A DNA stretch of 47,629 bases from DATEHG01 sp035279705 (GTDB lineage: Bacteria; Gemmatimonadota; Gemmatimonadetes; Gemmatimonadales; GWC2-71-9): the NCBI GenBank assembly GCA_035279705.1, contig DATEHG010000120.1, positions 1 through 47,629 of the forward strand, in the 5' to 3' direction. This document shows, in pieces, positions 9,004 to 19,621 of the stretch. The position numbers were made by a program, and so were the translations under genes. Position 1 is the first letter of the stretch, and the number at the start of each line of letters is the position of its first letter. The notes beneath the pieces are model-generated. The model saw only the letters and a program-made list of their open reading frames with translations. It ran no database searches and was not told the DNA's origin.

Positions 9004-10082
9004 TCGACCTCACGCTCCTGGCCGATGGCGGAATGGGGTGGCTGGATGCCAGCGGTCCCCAGAGCCACCTGGTCCTGTCGACCCGGGTGCGCCTGGCGCG
9101 CAATCTGGCAGGGCGGGTGTTCACTACCCGGAATACCGCGGCGGAGCGCCTCGAAATCCTGACCCAGGTGGAGGCGGCAGCCGGCCAGACCGTCTGCCTC
9201 CACCGCTCCGCCCAGTTCCGGCTCGATCAGTTGACCCAGGAGGACCGGGCCCTGCTGCATGAGCGGCATCTGGTCAGTCGCGAACTGGCCGGGCTGGAGG
9301 GGACCGGGGGTGTGCGGGCGGGGGCCGCGCTGTTCGTCAGGGACCGGCTGGGCATCATGGTTAATGAGGAGGACCACCTGCGCCTCCAGGGGCTCCACTC
9401 GGGGCTCGATCTGCAGGGTGCGGCGGCGGCCGTCGAGCGACTGGATAGCGAACTGGGACAATGGCTTGCCTTCGCATTTCACCCCGAGTTTGGTTACCTT
9501 ACCTCCTGTCCGACGAACGTCGGTACCGGACTCCGGGCCTCGGTGCTTATCCACTTGCCCGGCTTGGTGTTAACCAAGGAAATCTCGAAAGTACTGCAGA
9601 GTCTTGGCCAGGTCGGCCTGACTCACCGCGGGCTCTACGGCGAGGGCAGTGAAGTCGTCGGGAATTTCTTCCAGCTTTCCAATCAGACGACGCTGGGGCA
9701 GTCGGAGTCTGACTTGCTGGACCACCTCGGCAAAATGGTGCGCCAGGTGATCCAGTACGAGGAAGAGGCGCGGCAGGTCCTCAGGCGCAACGTGCCGGCG
9801 ATCATCGAGGACAAGGTGTGGCGGGCGTACGGTCTGCTGCGCTACGCACGGACGCTCTCGTTCGAGGAGACGATGAATCTCCTTTCGGGAGTCCGGCTGG
9901 GAGTCGGGCTCGGCCTGATCAAGGACCTGAGCCTCTATGCACTCAACAAGATGCTGATCTTCACCCAGCCCACCCACCTTGCGGTGGCGGAAGGGGCCGC
10001 GGTGGACGATCCCGATCTGGCGGTCCGGCGGGCGTCGTACGTTCGCACGTTGCTCGAGGCGGAAGCGGTTCGAAGAGGGTGA
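9000..10082 (+). CDS. mcsB: protein arginine kinase McsB
   Basis: A 360-residue ATP:guanido phosphotransferase-like kinase that phosphorylates arginine side chains on proteins, marking them for ClpC-ClpP. The ATG at 9000 overlaps the mcsA stop and gives MIDLTLLADGGMGWLDASG, the expected N-terminus with STRVRLARNLAGRVF following. The catalytic cysteine lies in SCPTNVGTGLRASVLIHLP (Cys170 by my count). The N-terminal substrate-binding domain of creatine kinases is absent, as in all McsB. Four bases separate its TGA from the clpC ATG. No ctsR regulator precedes the operon, unlike in Firmicutes. Confidence 0.95.
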   Translation: MIDLTLLADGGMGWLDASGPQSHLVLSTRVRLARNLAGRVFTTRNTAAERLEILTQVEAAAGQTVCLHRSAQFRLDQLTQEDRALLHERHLVSRELAGLEGTGGVRAGAALFVRDRLGIMVNEEDHLRLQGLHSGLDLQGAAAAVERLDSELGQWLAFAFHPEFGYLTSCPTNVGTGLRASVLIHLPGLVLTKEISKVLQSLGQVGLTHRGLYGEGSEVVGNFFQLSNQTTLGQSESDLLDHLGKMVRQVIQYEEEARQVLRRNVPAIIEDKVWRAYGLLRYARTLSFEETMNLLSGVRLGVGLGLIKDLSLYALNKMLIFTQPTHLAVAEGAAVDDPDLAVRRASYVRTLLEAEAVRRG

Positions 10083-10086
10083 TGCC

Positions 10087-12570
<2,484 letters not shown>

Positions 12571-12578
12571 CGCGCTCC

Positions 12579-12620
12579 GGGCGGCTCCCGTACCGGGGGG
12601 CCGCCCGCGTCGTTTCGTTT
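12579..12620 (+). terminator. rho-independent terminator after clpC
   Basis: Bases 12579-12589 pair with 12596-12606 as an 11-bp, nearly all G-C stem (one G-T pair) around a 6-base loop. A T-rich stretch (TCGTTTCGTTT) runs to 12620. It ends 8 bases before the bamA start, so bamA either reads through it or starts its own transcript very close by. Confidence 0.7.
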
Positions 12621-12628
12621 CCTCCTTG

Positions 12629-15004
12629 ATGCTCCGCCGCTTCGCCGCCGCATTCCTCGGCCTGCTGCTGCCCGTCCTGCTCCAGGCGCAGCAGCCGGCG
12701 CCGCCGTCTCTCGACAGTGTCGTGGTCGAGGGCAACAAGCGCCTGACCGAAGGCCAGATTCTCGGCACCGCGGGCCTGGTGCCGCATTCGGTCGCCACCT
12801 ACCGGGATATCCAGCGGGCCCTGAGCGCGCTCTACCGCACGGGACAGTTCGATGATGTGACCATCGACCAGCGGCCGGGGGCCAGCGGCGTCATCCTGGT
12901 CATCAAGGTGAAGGAACGCCCGCTGCTCCAGCGGTGGAGCGTGCATGGCGTCGACCGCCTGTCGGAGGGTTCGGTCAAGGAACGGGTCAAGCTCACCAAT
13001 GGCCGGCCCATCGACCGGGCCGCGGTGGCGCGGGCGCGGGGCGCCATCGACTCGATGTACCGGGCCCAGGGGTACTACGAGGCGAAGGTGAATGCCGTCG
13101 AGGAGACGCAGGAGAACGGCTCGATCCAGGTGGTCTTCGAGATCAGCGAAGGCAAGCGGGTGGCCGTCAGCCAGGTGACGGTGTCCGGCAACGACGCCTT
13201 CGACGACGGGGCGGTCGTCAATCACATGGCCACCCAGCCGGAGGGCTTCTGGTGGTGGCAGAATGGCAAGCTGGATGACGACCGGCTCTCGCAGGACCTC
13301 CGCGAGCGGCTCCCCCTGTTCTACTCCGAGCACGGCTACATCGATTTCCAGGTGACCCACGACTCGCTGGCGGTGGACTCCACCACCGGCAAGGCATCCC
13401 TCGACCTGACGGTCGACGAAGGCAAGATCTACAAGGTCGGCACCTTCGACGTCGTGGGGAACCGCCGTTTCAGTTCCGAAGAGCTGTACACCCTGTATCC
13501 CTTCTACAGTTCCGCCCTGGCCGATTCGGTGAGCCAGACCCACCCGGTGTTCAACCGCGGGTCCTGGCAGAAGGCGACCGAGTCGGTCAACACCCTGTAC
13601 AACAACAACGGCTACATCTACGCCCGGATCGATCCCCAGGAAATCCGGCGGACCGCCCCGGACGGGCAGAACTACATCGATCTCAAATGGATGATCCAGG
13701 AGGGCCCCCCGGCCACGATCAACAAGATCGAGATCCTGGGCAACGACGTGACGCACGAGCGGGTGATCCGTGAAGCCATCGTCATGCTGCCGGGCGAGCT
13801 GTTCAACCGGGACCGCCTGATCCGGTCATACCAGAACATCTCCAACCTGGGCTTCTTCCAGCAGCCCATGGCGCCTCCGAGCGTGGACCCGACGTCGAAC
13901 GGGGTGGACGTGAACATCGTCTTCCACGTCCAGGAAAAGCGCACCGGCAACATCAATTTCGGCGCCTCGCTCGGCCAGGGTACCGGCCTGGGCGGCTTTC
14001 TCGGACTCCAGGAGCCCAACCTCTGGGGGCGCGGCAAGCGGGGCAGCCTGCAGTGGCAGTTCGGCAAGAACATCAACGACTTCACCCTGAGCTATACGGA
14101 CCCGTCGATCAACGAATCGCGGGTGTCCGGCACCATCACCCTGTTCAACTCGCGCCAGCGCTACACCATCGGCGACCTGGGCCGCCGCCGGCAGGAGGGC
14201 TTCTCCCTCCAGGCCGGGTTCCCGTTCTTCGCCGACCGCTATACCCGCATCTTCACCACCTACGGGCTGCAGCGCATTTCGTACACCGACGGATCCGCCG
14301 AGCTCCAGCAGCAGTTCCGCTGCAACGGCTGCGTCCGGTCGACCCTGGGCCTGAGCGTGGTCCGCGACACCCGGATCGACCTCCCGTTCCCCACGGCGGG
14401 ACAACAGGCTACCGTATCGGGTGAGTTGAATGGCGGCATCCTGGGCGGCAGCGGCAACTATTTCAAGCTCGACTTCGACGGCCGCTGGTACACGCCCCTG
14501 GGGGTTCTGGGCGGCAATCCCCAGCTTGGCACCGGGGTGCGCATGGTGCTGGGGCTGACCGCCAAGTCCGGATTCATCTTCGGCGATCCCGGCCCGTTCT
14601 ATACCGAGCTGTACTCGATGGGCGGCACCCAGTACGGCATTCCGCTCCGCGGCTACAACGAGTTTTCGATTACGCCGGATGGGTTCGACCCCACGGCCAG
14701 CGGCAACAACGCCGCCGGGGTGAACAGCTTCGGCAAGTCCTACGCGGCATTCACCGTCGAGGTGGGGGCGCGGATCAGCCAGTCGCTCTATTTCGACACG
14801 TTCCTGGATGCCGGCAACGTCTACCGCACGGCGCGCCAGTACGACCCGAGCCGGATGTTCAAGGGTGCGGGCATCGGGGCCGCCGTTATATCGCCTCTGG
14901 GGCCCATCGGCCTCGATCTGGCTTACGGGTTCGACCGGACCGATATTTTCGGCCGGCGCGATCCGGGCTGGAAGCTGCACTTCCGCCTCGGCAACTTCTT
15001 CTGA
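12629..15004 (+). CDS. bamA: outer membrane protein assembly factor BamA
   Basis: A 791-residue Omp85 protein, the core of the BAM complex that inserts beta-barrel proteins into the outer membrane. The ATG at 12629 starts a clear signal peptide (MLRRFAAAFLGLLLPVLLQA, then Q). Residues about 28-350 hold the POTRA repeats (SVVVEGNKRLTEGQILGTAG; KVGTFDVVGNRRFSSEELY; INKIEILGNDVTHERVIREA). From about 430 the barrel begins (GNINFGASLGQGTGLGGFLG) and it ends LHFRLGNFF, the aromatic C-terminus recognised by BAM. Length is normal. No Shine-Dalgarno precedes the start: the bases are CCTCCTT, the anti-SD sequence itself. skp follows after 35 bases. Confidence 0.95.
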   Translation: MLRRFAAAFLGLLLPVLLQAQQPAPPSLDSVVVEGNKRLTEGQILGTAGLVPHSVATYRDIQRALSALYRTGQFDDVTIDQRPGASGVILVIKVKERPLLQRWSVHGVDRLSEGSVKERVKLTNGRPIDRAAVARARGAIDSMYRAQGYYEAKVNAVEETQENGSIQVVFEISEGKRVAVSQVTVSGNDAFDDGAVVNHMATQPEGFWWWQNGKLDDDRLSQDLRERLPLFYSEHGYIDFQVTHDSLAVDSTTGKASLDLTVDEGKIYKVGTFDVVGNRRFSSEELYTLYPFYSSALADSVSQTHPVFNRGSWQKATESVNTLYNNNGYIYARIDPQEIRRTAPDGQNYIDLKWMIQEGPPATINKIEILGNDVTHERVIREAIVMLPGELFNRDRLIRSYQNISNLGFFQQPMAPPSVDPTSNGVDVNIVFHVQEKRTGNINFGASLGQGTGLGGFLGLQEPNLWGRGKRGSLQWQFGKNINDFTLSYTDPSINESRVSGTITLFNSRQRYTIGDLGRRRQEGFSLQAGFPFFADRYTRIFTTYGLQRISYTDGSAELQQQFRCNGCVRSTLGLSVVRDTRIDLPFPTAGQQATVSGELNGGILGGSGNYFKLDFDGRWYTPLGVLGGNPQLGTGVRMVLGLTAKSGFIFGDPGPFYTELYSMGGTQYGIPLRGYNEFSITPDGFDPTASGNNAAGVNSFGKSYAAFTVEVGARISQSLYFDTFLDAGNVYRTARQYDPSRMFKGAGIGAAVISPLGPIGLDLAYGFDRTDIFGRRDPGWKLHFRLGNFF

Positions 15005-15039
15005 GGCCGGCAACTGTCCCCCATTTTCGTGGAGTAGGC

Positions 15040-15570
15040 ATGAGCGCTTTTCGTCGGATGATGATCACGGTGGCCCTGCTGGGTGCGGGCGCCGGATCCG
15101 CTACAGCCCAGGCGGCCCCCGCGGCCAAGGTGGCCTTCGTCAACGTCAGGGCCGTCCTGTCGGGGACCCCGGAATACGCCAAGGCGGAGTCGCTCTTCGC
15201 CAAGGAAATCGAGGGGTACCGCGCCGAGCTCGCGAAGCTCCAGGCGTCGCTCGATTCGGCCGGCCAGGATTTCGAGCAGGCCTCGGTGCTGCTTTCGCCC
15301 AGCGCCCGCACGGCCAAGCGGAAGGAACTGGAAGAGAAGAATCGCCAGCTGGAGGCCCGCAACCAGGAAATTCAGCAGAAGGCCGCGGCCCGCGAGCGTG
15401 AGTTGCTGGATCCCATTCAGTCCAAGGTCAGCGTGCTGATCGAGGCCATCCGCGCCGAAGGCGGGTACGCCATGATCTTCGACGTCAGCGGCCAGACCGG
15501 GATCGTCGCCGCGGACAAATCGCTGGATCTCACCGCCCAGCTGGCCGCGCGGCTCAAGGCCGCGCAGTAG
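15040..15570 (+). CDS. skp: periplasmic chaperone Skp/OmpH family
   Basis: A 176-residue protein with a good GGAG ribosome site at 15030-15034. The signal peptide ends near SATAQA (about residue 25). The mature start AKVAFVNVRAVLSGTPEY is the OmpH/Skp signature, followed by a long charged helical hairpin (about 60-135) and a small C-terminal strand (YAMIFDVSGQTGIVAADK). Skp trimers carry unfolded outer-membrane proteins to BamA. The position between bamA and lpxD is the same as in proteobacteria. Confidence 0.92.
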   Translation: MSAFRRMMITVALLGAGAGSATAQAAPAAKVAFVNVRAVLSGTPEYAKAESLFAKEIEGYRAELAKLQASLDSAGQDFEQASVLLSPSARTAKRKELEEKNRQLEARNQEIQQKAAARERELLDPIQSKVSVLIEAIRAEGGYAMIFDVSGQTGIVAADKSLDLTAQLAARLKAAQ

Positions 15571-15572
15571 GC

Positions 15573-16622
15573 GTGACTCCGCGCCCCGAACTCACCTCAA
15601 AGGCGGTCGCCGACCTCGTCGGCGGCCGCCTTGTTGGATCGGGGGAGGTCCGCCTGCAGGGGATCCGGGCGCTGGAAAGCGCCGGCCCCGGCGAGCTTTC
15701 ATTTCTTGTTTCGACCCGGTATCTGCCGTATTTTCGGGCCTCGCAGGCCGGGGCCGTGCTGATCAGCGAGGTGATGGCCACCGAGGCCGGGGGCCCCGCG
15801 GTCCGGGTCATCGTGCCCGATGTGCAGCGGGCGCTGGAACAGGCGCTGCTGGCCTTTCATCCTCCGCGCGTTCCCGTGAAGGGCGTCGATCCCTCGGCCA
15901 GAGTCGACGGGAGCGCCACACTGGGGTCCGGCGTGTCCATCGGGCCCCAGGTCATCGTGGGTGAAGGCGCTCGCATCGGTGACCGCAGCCGCCTCGCGGC
16001 CGGAGTCGTGGTTGGCGAGGACGTGGTGATCGGGAACGACTGCGTGATCGACGAGAGGGTAATCTGCTGTCCCGGCGCGGTGGTGGGTGACCGGGTCCGC
16101 CTCAAGGCGGGCGCGGTGATCGCGGGGCAGGGCTTCGGCTACGCCTCGGATGCGCGCGGCCACCACAAGCTTCCCCATGTCGGCCGCTGCGTGCTTGAGG
16201 ACGATGTCGAGGTCGGCTCGAATAGCTGCATCGATCGCGGCACTCTCGAGGACACCGTGATCGGCCGGGGGACCAAGATCGACAACCTGGTCCAGATCGG
16301 CCACAACTGCCGCATCGGCGAGCACTGCCTCATCATGGCGACGACGGGCATCGCCGGCAGCGTACGGATCGGCGCCGGTGTCATCGTAGCCGGTGGCGTC
16401 GGGATCCGGGATCACGCCCGGATCGGCGCGGGGGCGCGGCTCGCGGCGAAAAGCGGAATCTTCGGCGATGTCGCCGAAGGGGCTACCGTGGGAGGGTACC
16501 CGGCGCGCCCGCACCGGGAGTTCCTGCGGGCCCAGGCGGCGCTGTACGCCCTGGCTCCGCATGCAGCGGCACTCACCAACCTGCTCGCCGAGCGAGGCGC
16601 CCGTGGCCCGTCGAACGATTGA
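15573..16622 (+). CDS. lpxD: UDP-3-O-(3-hydroxyacyl)glucosamine N-acyltransferase
   Basis: A 349-residue left-handed beta-helix acyltransferase, third step of lipid A synthesis in the cytosol. The GTG at 15573 lies two bases after the skp stop. Residues 1-100 form the uridine-binding domain (SKAVADLVGGRLVGSGEVRL); the hexapeptide repeats follow with the catalytic His in VQIGHNCRIGEH and the acyl-binding GFGYASDARGHHK. The C-terminal helical tail (REFLRAQAALYALAPHAA) is normal. Its last 20 bases overlap the lpxC/fabZ start. Confidence 0.95.
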   Translation: MTPRPELTSKAVADLVGGRLVGSGEVRLQGIRALESAGPGELSFLVSTRYLPYFRASQAGAVLISEVMATEAGGPAVRVIVPDVQRALEQALLAFHPPRVPVKGVDPSARVDGSATLGSGVSIGPQVIVGEGARIGDRSRLAAGVVVGEDVVIGNDCVIDERVICCPGAVVGDRVRLKAGAVIAGQGFGYASDARGHHKLPHVGRCVLEDDVEVGSNSCIDRGTLEDTVIGRGTKIDNLVQIGHNCRIGEHCLIMATTGIAGSVRIGAGVIVAGGVGIRDHARIGAGARLAAKSGIFGDVAEGATVGGYPARPHREFLRAQAALYALAPHAAALTNLLAERGARGPSND

Positions 16623-17874
16623 ACGAGAAGCCCGCCTGAGCGGCATCGGCCTGCACACCGGGGCCGAGACCACCGCCGTCCTCCGTCCGGCCGCTTCGGG
16701 CCGCGGCATCGTCTTCCGGCGCACAGATCTCGCCGGCAGCCCGGAAATCGCCGCGAGGCTGAGCGAAGTCGAGGCCACCGAGCGGCGCACCGCGATCGGC
16801 AAGGGCGAGGCGACGATTCACACCGTCGAGCACCTGCTTGCGGCGGTTACCGGACTCGGGATCGACGACCTCGAGGTCGGCCTCGACGGTCCCGAACCTC
16901 CGGTCCTGGACGGCTCCTTCAAGCCCTGGTTCGACGCGCTGCAGGGTGCCGGCCCGGTCGAGCATCCCGGCGACCCCGTCGTCTACAAGGTGACGGCGCC
17001 ATTCCAGGTGACGGAGGGGGACTCCGTCTACGTCCTTTCTCCGGCCAAAGGTCTCCGGATCACCACGATGGTGGAGTGGGCGCATCCGCTGATCGGCCGC
17101 CAGACCGGCACCTACGACATCACCCCCGAGGCGTTCGCCCGGGACCTGGCTGGCGCGCGGACGTTCGGTTTCGTGGACGAGGTCGAGGCGCTCAAGTCCA
17201 AGGGGCTCGCGCGCGGGGCCTCGACCAGCAATGCGATTGCGCTCACCCGCGACGGGGTGCAGGGCACCGAACTGCGCTGGCCGGATGAATTCGTCCGCCA
17301 CAAGGCCGGCGACCTGGCGGGAGACCTCGCACTCGTGGGCGGCAGGGTGCAGGCCCACATCGTCGCCACCCGTCCGAGCCACCACGGCAACGTCGCCCTG
17401 GCGCGCGCCCTGGCGCGCACCGGCCAGCGCAGCGGCGGTGTCGCCATGGATATCGGGCAGATCCTCGACGTCATCCCGCATCGCTATCCCTTCCTGCTGG
17501 TCGACCGGATCATCGAAGTCGAGGGAACGTCGCGCATCGTCGGCATCAAGAACGTCACGATCAATGAGCCGTTTTTCCAGGGCCATTTCCCCGGCCACCC
17601 GATCATGCCGGGGGTTCTGATCATCGAGGCAATGGCGCAGGTGGGCGGCATGCTGCTCATGGGAGCGGTGGAGGATCGGGACCAGAAGGTGGTCTACTTC
17701 ATGTCGCTCGACGGCGTGAAGTTCCGGCGGCCCGTGGTCCCCGGCGATCAGCTCCGGTTCGAGCTGGAGATGATCCAGTTTCGCGGCAAGACCTGCAAGA
17801 TGAAGGGCGTGGCGCTGGTGGACGGCCAGGTAGCCGCGGAGGCGGAGATGATGGCGCGGGTGGTCGACAAATGA
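16603..17874 (+). CDS. lpxC/fabZ: LpxC-FabZ bifunctional fusion protein
   Basis: A 423-residue protein with two enzymes. Residues 1 to about 272 are LpxC, the Zn-dependent UDP-3-O-acyl-GlcNAc deacetylase that commits carbon to lipid A: GIGLHTG, the zinc motif TIHTVEHLLAAV, and the second metal/catalytic motif HKAGDLAGDLALVGG. Residues about 280-423 are FabZ, the 3-hydroxyacyl-ACP dehydratase: IPHRYPFLLVDRI, NEPFFQGHFPGHPIMPGVL with the catalytic His, and Glu in LIIEAMAQVGG. I chose GTG at 16603, inside lpxD, because it gives MARRTIEREARLSGIG at the usual LpxC position. Such fusions are known in Bacteroidetes and relatives; they place two enzymes competing for the 3-hydroxyacyl-ACP pool in one chain. 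Confidence 0.95.
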   Translation: MARRTIEREARLSGIGLHTGAETTAVLRPAASGRGIVFRRTDLAGSPEIAARLSEVEATERRTAIGKGEATIHTVEHLLAAVTGLGIDDLEVGLDGPEPPVLDGSFKPWFDALQGAGPVEHPGDPVVYKVTAPFQVTEGDSVYVLSPAKGLRITTMVEWAHPLIGRQTGTYDITPEAFARDLAGARTFGFVDEVEALKSKGLARGASTSNAIALTRDGVQGTELRWPDEFVRHKAGDLAGDLALVGGRVQAHIVATRPSHHGNVALARALARTGQRSGGVAMDIGQILDVIPHRYPFLLVDRIIEVEGTSRIVGIKNVTINEPFFQGHFPGHPIMPGVLIIEAMAQVGGMLLMGAVEDRDQKVVYFMSLDGVKFRRPVVPGDQLRFELEMIQFRGKTCKMKGVALVDGQVAAEAEMMARVVDK

Positions 17875-18647
17875 CCGCCCGCATCCACCACACCGCGATC
17901 ATCGATCCCGCGGCCGAGCTCGGCAGCGATGTGACGGTGGGCCCCTTTGCGATCGTCGGGCCCCAGGTCTTCGTCGGCAACGGTTGCCAGATCGGGCCCC
18001 GCGCCCTGATCGAGCGCAATGTCCGCCTCGGCGAACGGGTCACGCTCGGGGCCGGAGCGATCCTGGGGGTAGCCCCGCAGGATTTTTCCTACCGGGATGA
18101 GGAAACCTGGGTGGAGGTCGGTGCCGGCACCACCATCCGGGAGTATTCCACCATCCACCGCGGGACTCACGCCACGGGGCGCACCGTTGTCGGCGCCGGC
18201 TGCTACATCATGACCTACGTGCATATCGCCCATGACTGCAGGGTGGGCGACGGCGTCATCATCGCCAACAGCACGCAGCTCGCGGGTCACGTCACGATTC
18301 ATGACCGCGCGACCCTCTCCGGCCTGAACGGCGTGCACCAGTTCGTCACGATCGGGGCCTTTGCCTTCGTGGGCGGCGCCACCCGGGTCAATCAGGACAT
18401 TCCGCCCTACGTGAAGGCTGTGGGCAACCCGATGGAGCTCTACGGGCTCAATACGGTCGGCCTGCAGCGCGCCGGGTTCCCCAACGACACCACGGCCGCC
18501 CTCAAGCGGGCCTATCGCCTCTTCTTCAACAGCGAGCTGAACCTCTCGCAGGCCCTCGAGCGGGCCCGGATCGACCTGCCTCCCATTCCGGAAGTGGAGC
18601 GATTCATCGCCTTTCTCGAATCGTCGGCCCGGGGCGTGCCGACGTGA
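17871..18647 (+). CDS. lpxA: UDP-GlcNAc (3-hydroxyacyl) acyltransferase LpxA
   Basis: A 258-residue trimeric beta-helix enzyme, first step of lipid A synthesis. The catalytic His lies in TYVHIAHDCRVGDG; the hydrocarbon-ruler region reads VHQFVTIGAFAFVGGATRV and keeps Gly at the place of E. coli Gly173, the residue that allows a C14 chain. Chain length from one residue is only a hint. The C-terminal helices (RAYRLLFFNSELN-type) are normal. ATGA overlap with lpxC/fabZ; the next gene starts with GTG inside its stop. Confidence 0.95.
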   Translation: MTARIHHTAIIDPAAELGSDVTVGPFAIVGPQVFVGNGCQIGPRALIERNVRLGERVTLGAGAILGVAPQDFSYRDEETWVEVGAGTTIREYSTIHRGTHATGRTVVGAGCYIMTYVHIAHDCRVGDGVIIANSTQLAGHVTIHDRATLSGLNGVHQFVTIGAFAFVGGATRVNQDIPPYVKAVGNPMELYGLNTVGLQRAGFPNDTTAALKRAYRLFFNSELNLSQALERARIDLPPIPEVERFIAFLESSARGVPT

Positions 18648-19621
18648 CCACCCGCCTGCCGGTCGGGGTCGTTGGTGTCGGGGCGCTGGGGCAGCATCAC
18701 GCCCGGCACCTGGCGACCCTTCCCGACGCCGAGCTGATGGGAGTGTACGACCACAATCCGACCCGGGCCCGCGAGGTCGCGGCGCAGGTGGGCACCAAGG
18801 CCTACCACGATCTCGACGACCTTCTTTCCCGGGTTCGGGCGGTCTCGATCGCGGTGCCAACCCCGTCCCACGGGGAGGTCGGCTGCCACGTGCTGGAGCG
18901 CGGTATCGCCGTGCTGATGGAAAAGCCGCTGGCGAGTTCGGTGAGCGAGGCAGACACCCTGATCGCGACCGCGAGGAAGAACGGCGTTCCGCTGCAGGTC
19001 GGGCACATCGAGCGGTTCAACCGCGCAGTCAGGGCGGCCCGCCCCTGGCTCGAGGAGCCCCGCTATTTCGAAAGCCAGCGGATGGCGCCCTTTCAGCCGA
19101 GGGGCACCGACGTCGCCGTCATCCTCGACCTCATGATCCATGACCTGGATCTGATCCTCCACCTCCTGGGCGGCCGGGAGGCAGTTGACGTCCGGGCGTC
19201 GGGGGTCGCGCTGCTTTCCCCGCACCTGGACATGGCGAATGCCCGGGTCGAATTCGCCGGCGGCGCGGTCGCCAATGTGACGACCAGTCGCGTAGCCCGC
19301 GACCGGATCCGCAAGCTCCGGATCTTTCAGCCGACCGGCTACCTCTCACTCGATCTCGCCAGCGGCGGGGGACAGTTCCTCCGCCTCCGCAGCGGCTGGC
19401 AACCAGGGACCGGCGCCAGGCTGGACGATGTGGTCGAGGCCATCGCGCTGGAGGCCCCGGAGGGCGACGCGCTCCGGATGGAGCTCGAGAGCTTCGTGCA
19501 TGCGGTGCAGGGTGGACGCGAGACCGTGGTGACCGGTGAGGAAGGCCGCGCGGCGCTCCGCCTGGCCCTCGAGGTCGGCGACGCGGTGGCCCGGCAGCCG
19601 GTGGTGTTGCGGCCCCGCTGA
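18644..19621 (+). CDS. Gfo/Idh/MocA-family NAD(P)-dependent oxidoreductase
   Basis: A 325-residue protein with a GTG start overlapping the lpxA stop. The N-terminal Rossmann fold has VGVVGVGALGQHHARHL; the family motif EKPLASSVSEAD supplies the conserved Lys-Pro, and HIERFNRAVR and DLMIHDLDLILHLLGG hold the usual C-terminal-domain residues. Position between lpxA and lpxB suggests it acts on a UDP-sugar or lipid A precursor. GnnA of Acidithiobacillus and Leptospira, which oxidises the 3-OH of UDP-GlcNAc, belongs to the same superfamily and sits near lpxA, but its aminotransferase partner GnnB is absent here. Substrate unknown. It overlaps lpxB by TGATG. Confidence 0.88.
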   Translation: MTTRLPVGVVGVGALGQHHARHLATLPDAELMGVYDHNPTRAREVAAQVGTKAYHDLDDLLSRVRAVSIAVPTPSHGEVGCHVLERGIAVLMEKPLASSVSEADTLIATARKNGVPLQVGHIERFNRAVRAARPWLEEPRYFESQRMAPFQPRGTDVAVILDLMIHDLDLILHLLGGREAVDVRASGVALLSPHLDMANARVEFAGGAVANVTTSRVARDRIRKLRIFQPTGYLSLDLASGGGQFLRLRSGWQPGTGARLDDVVEAIALEAPEGDALRMELESFVHAVQGGRETVVTGEEGRAALRLALEVGDAVARQPVVLRPR

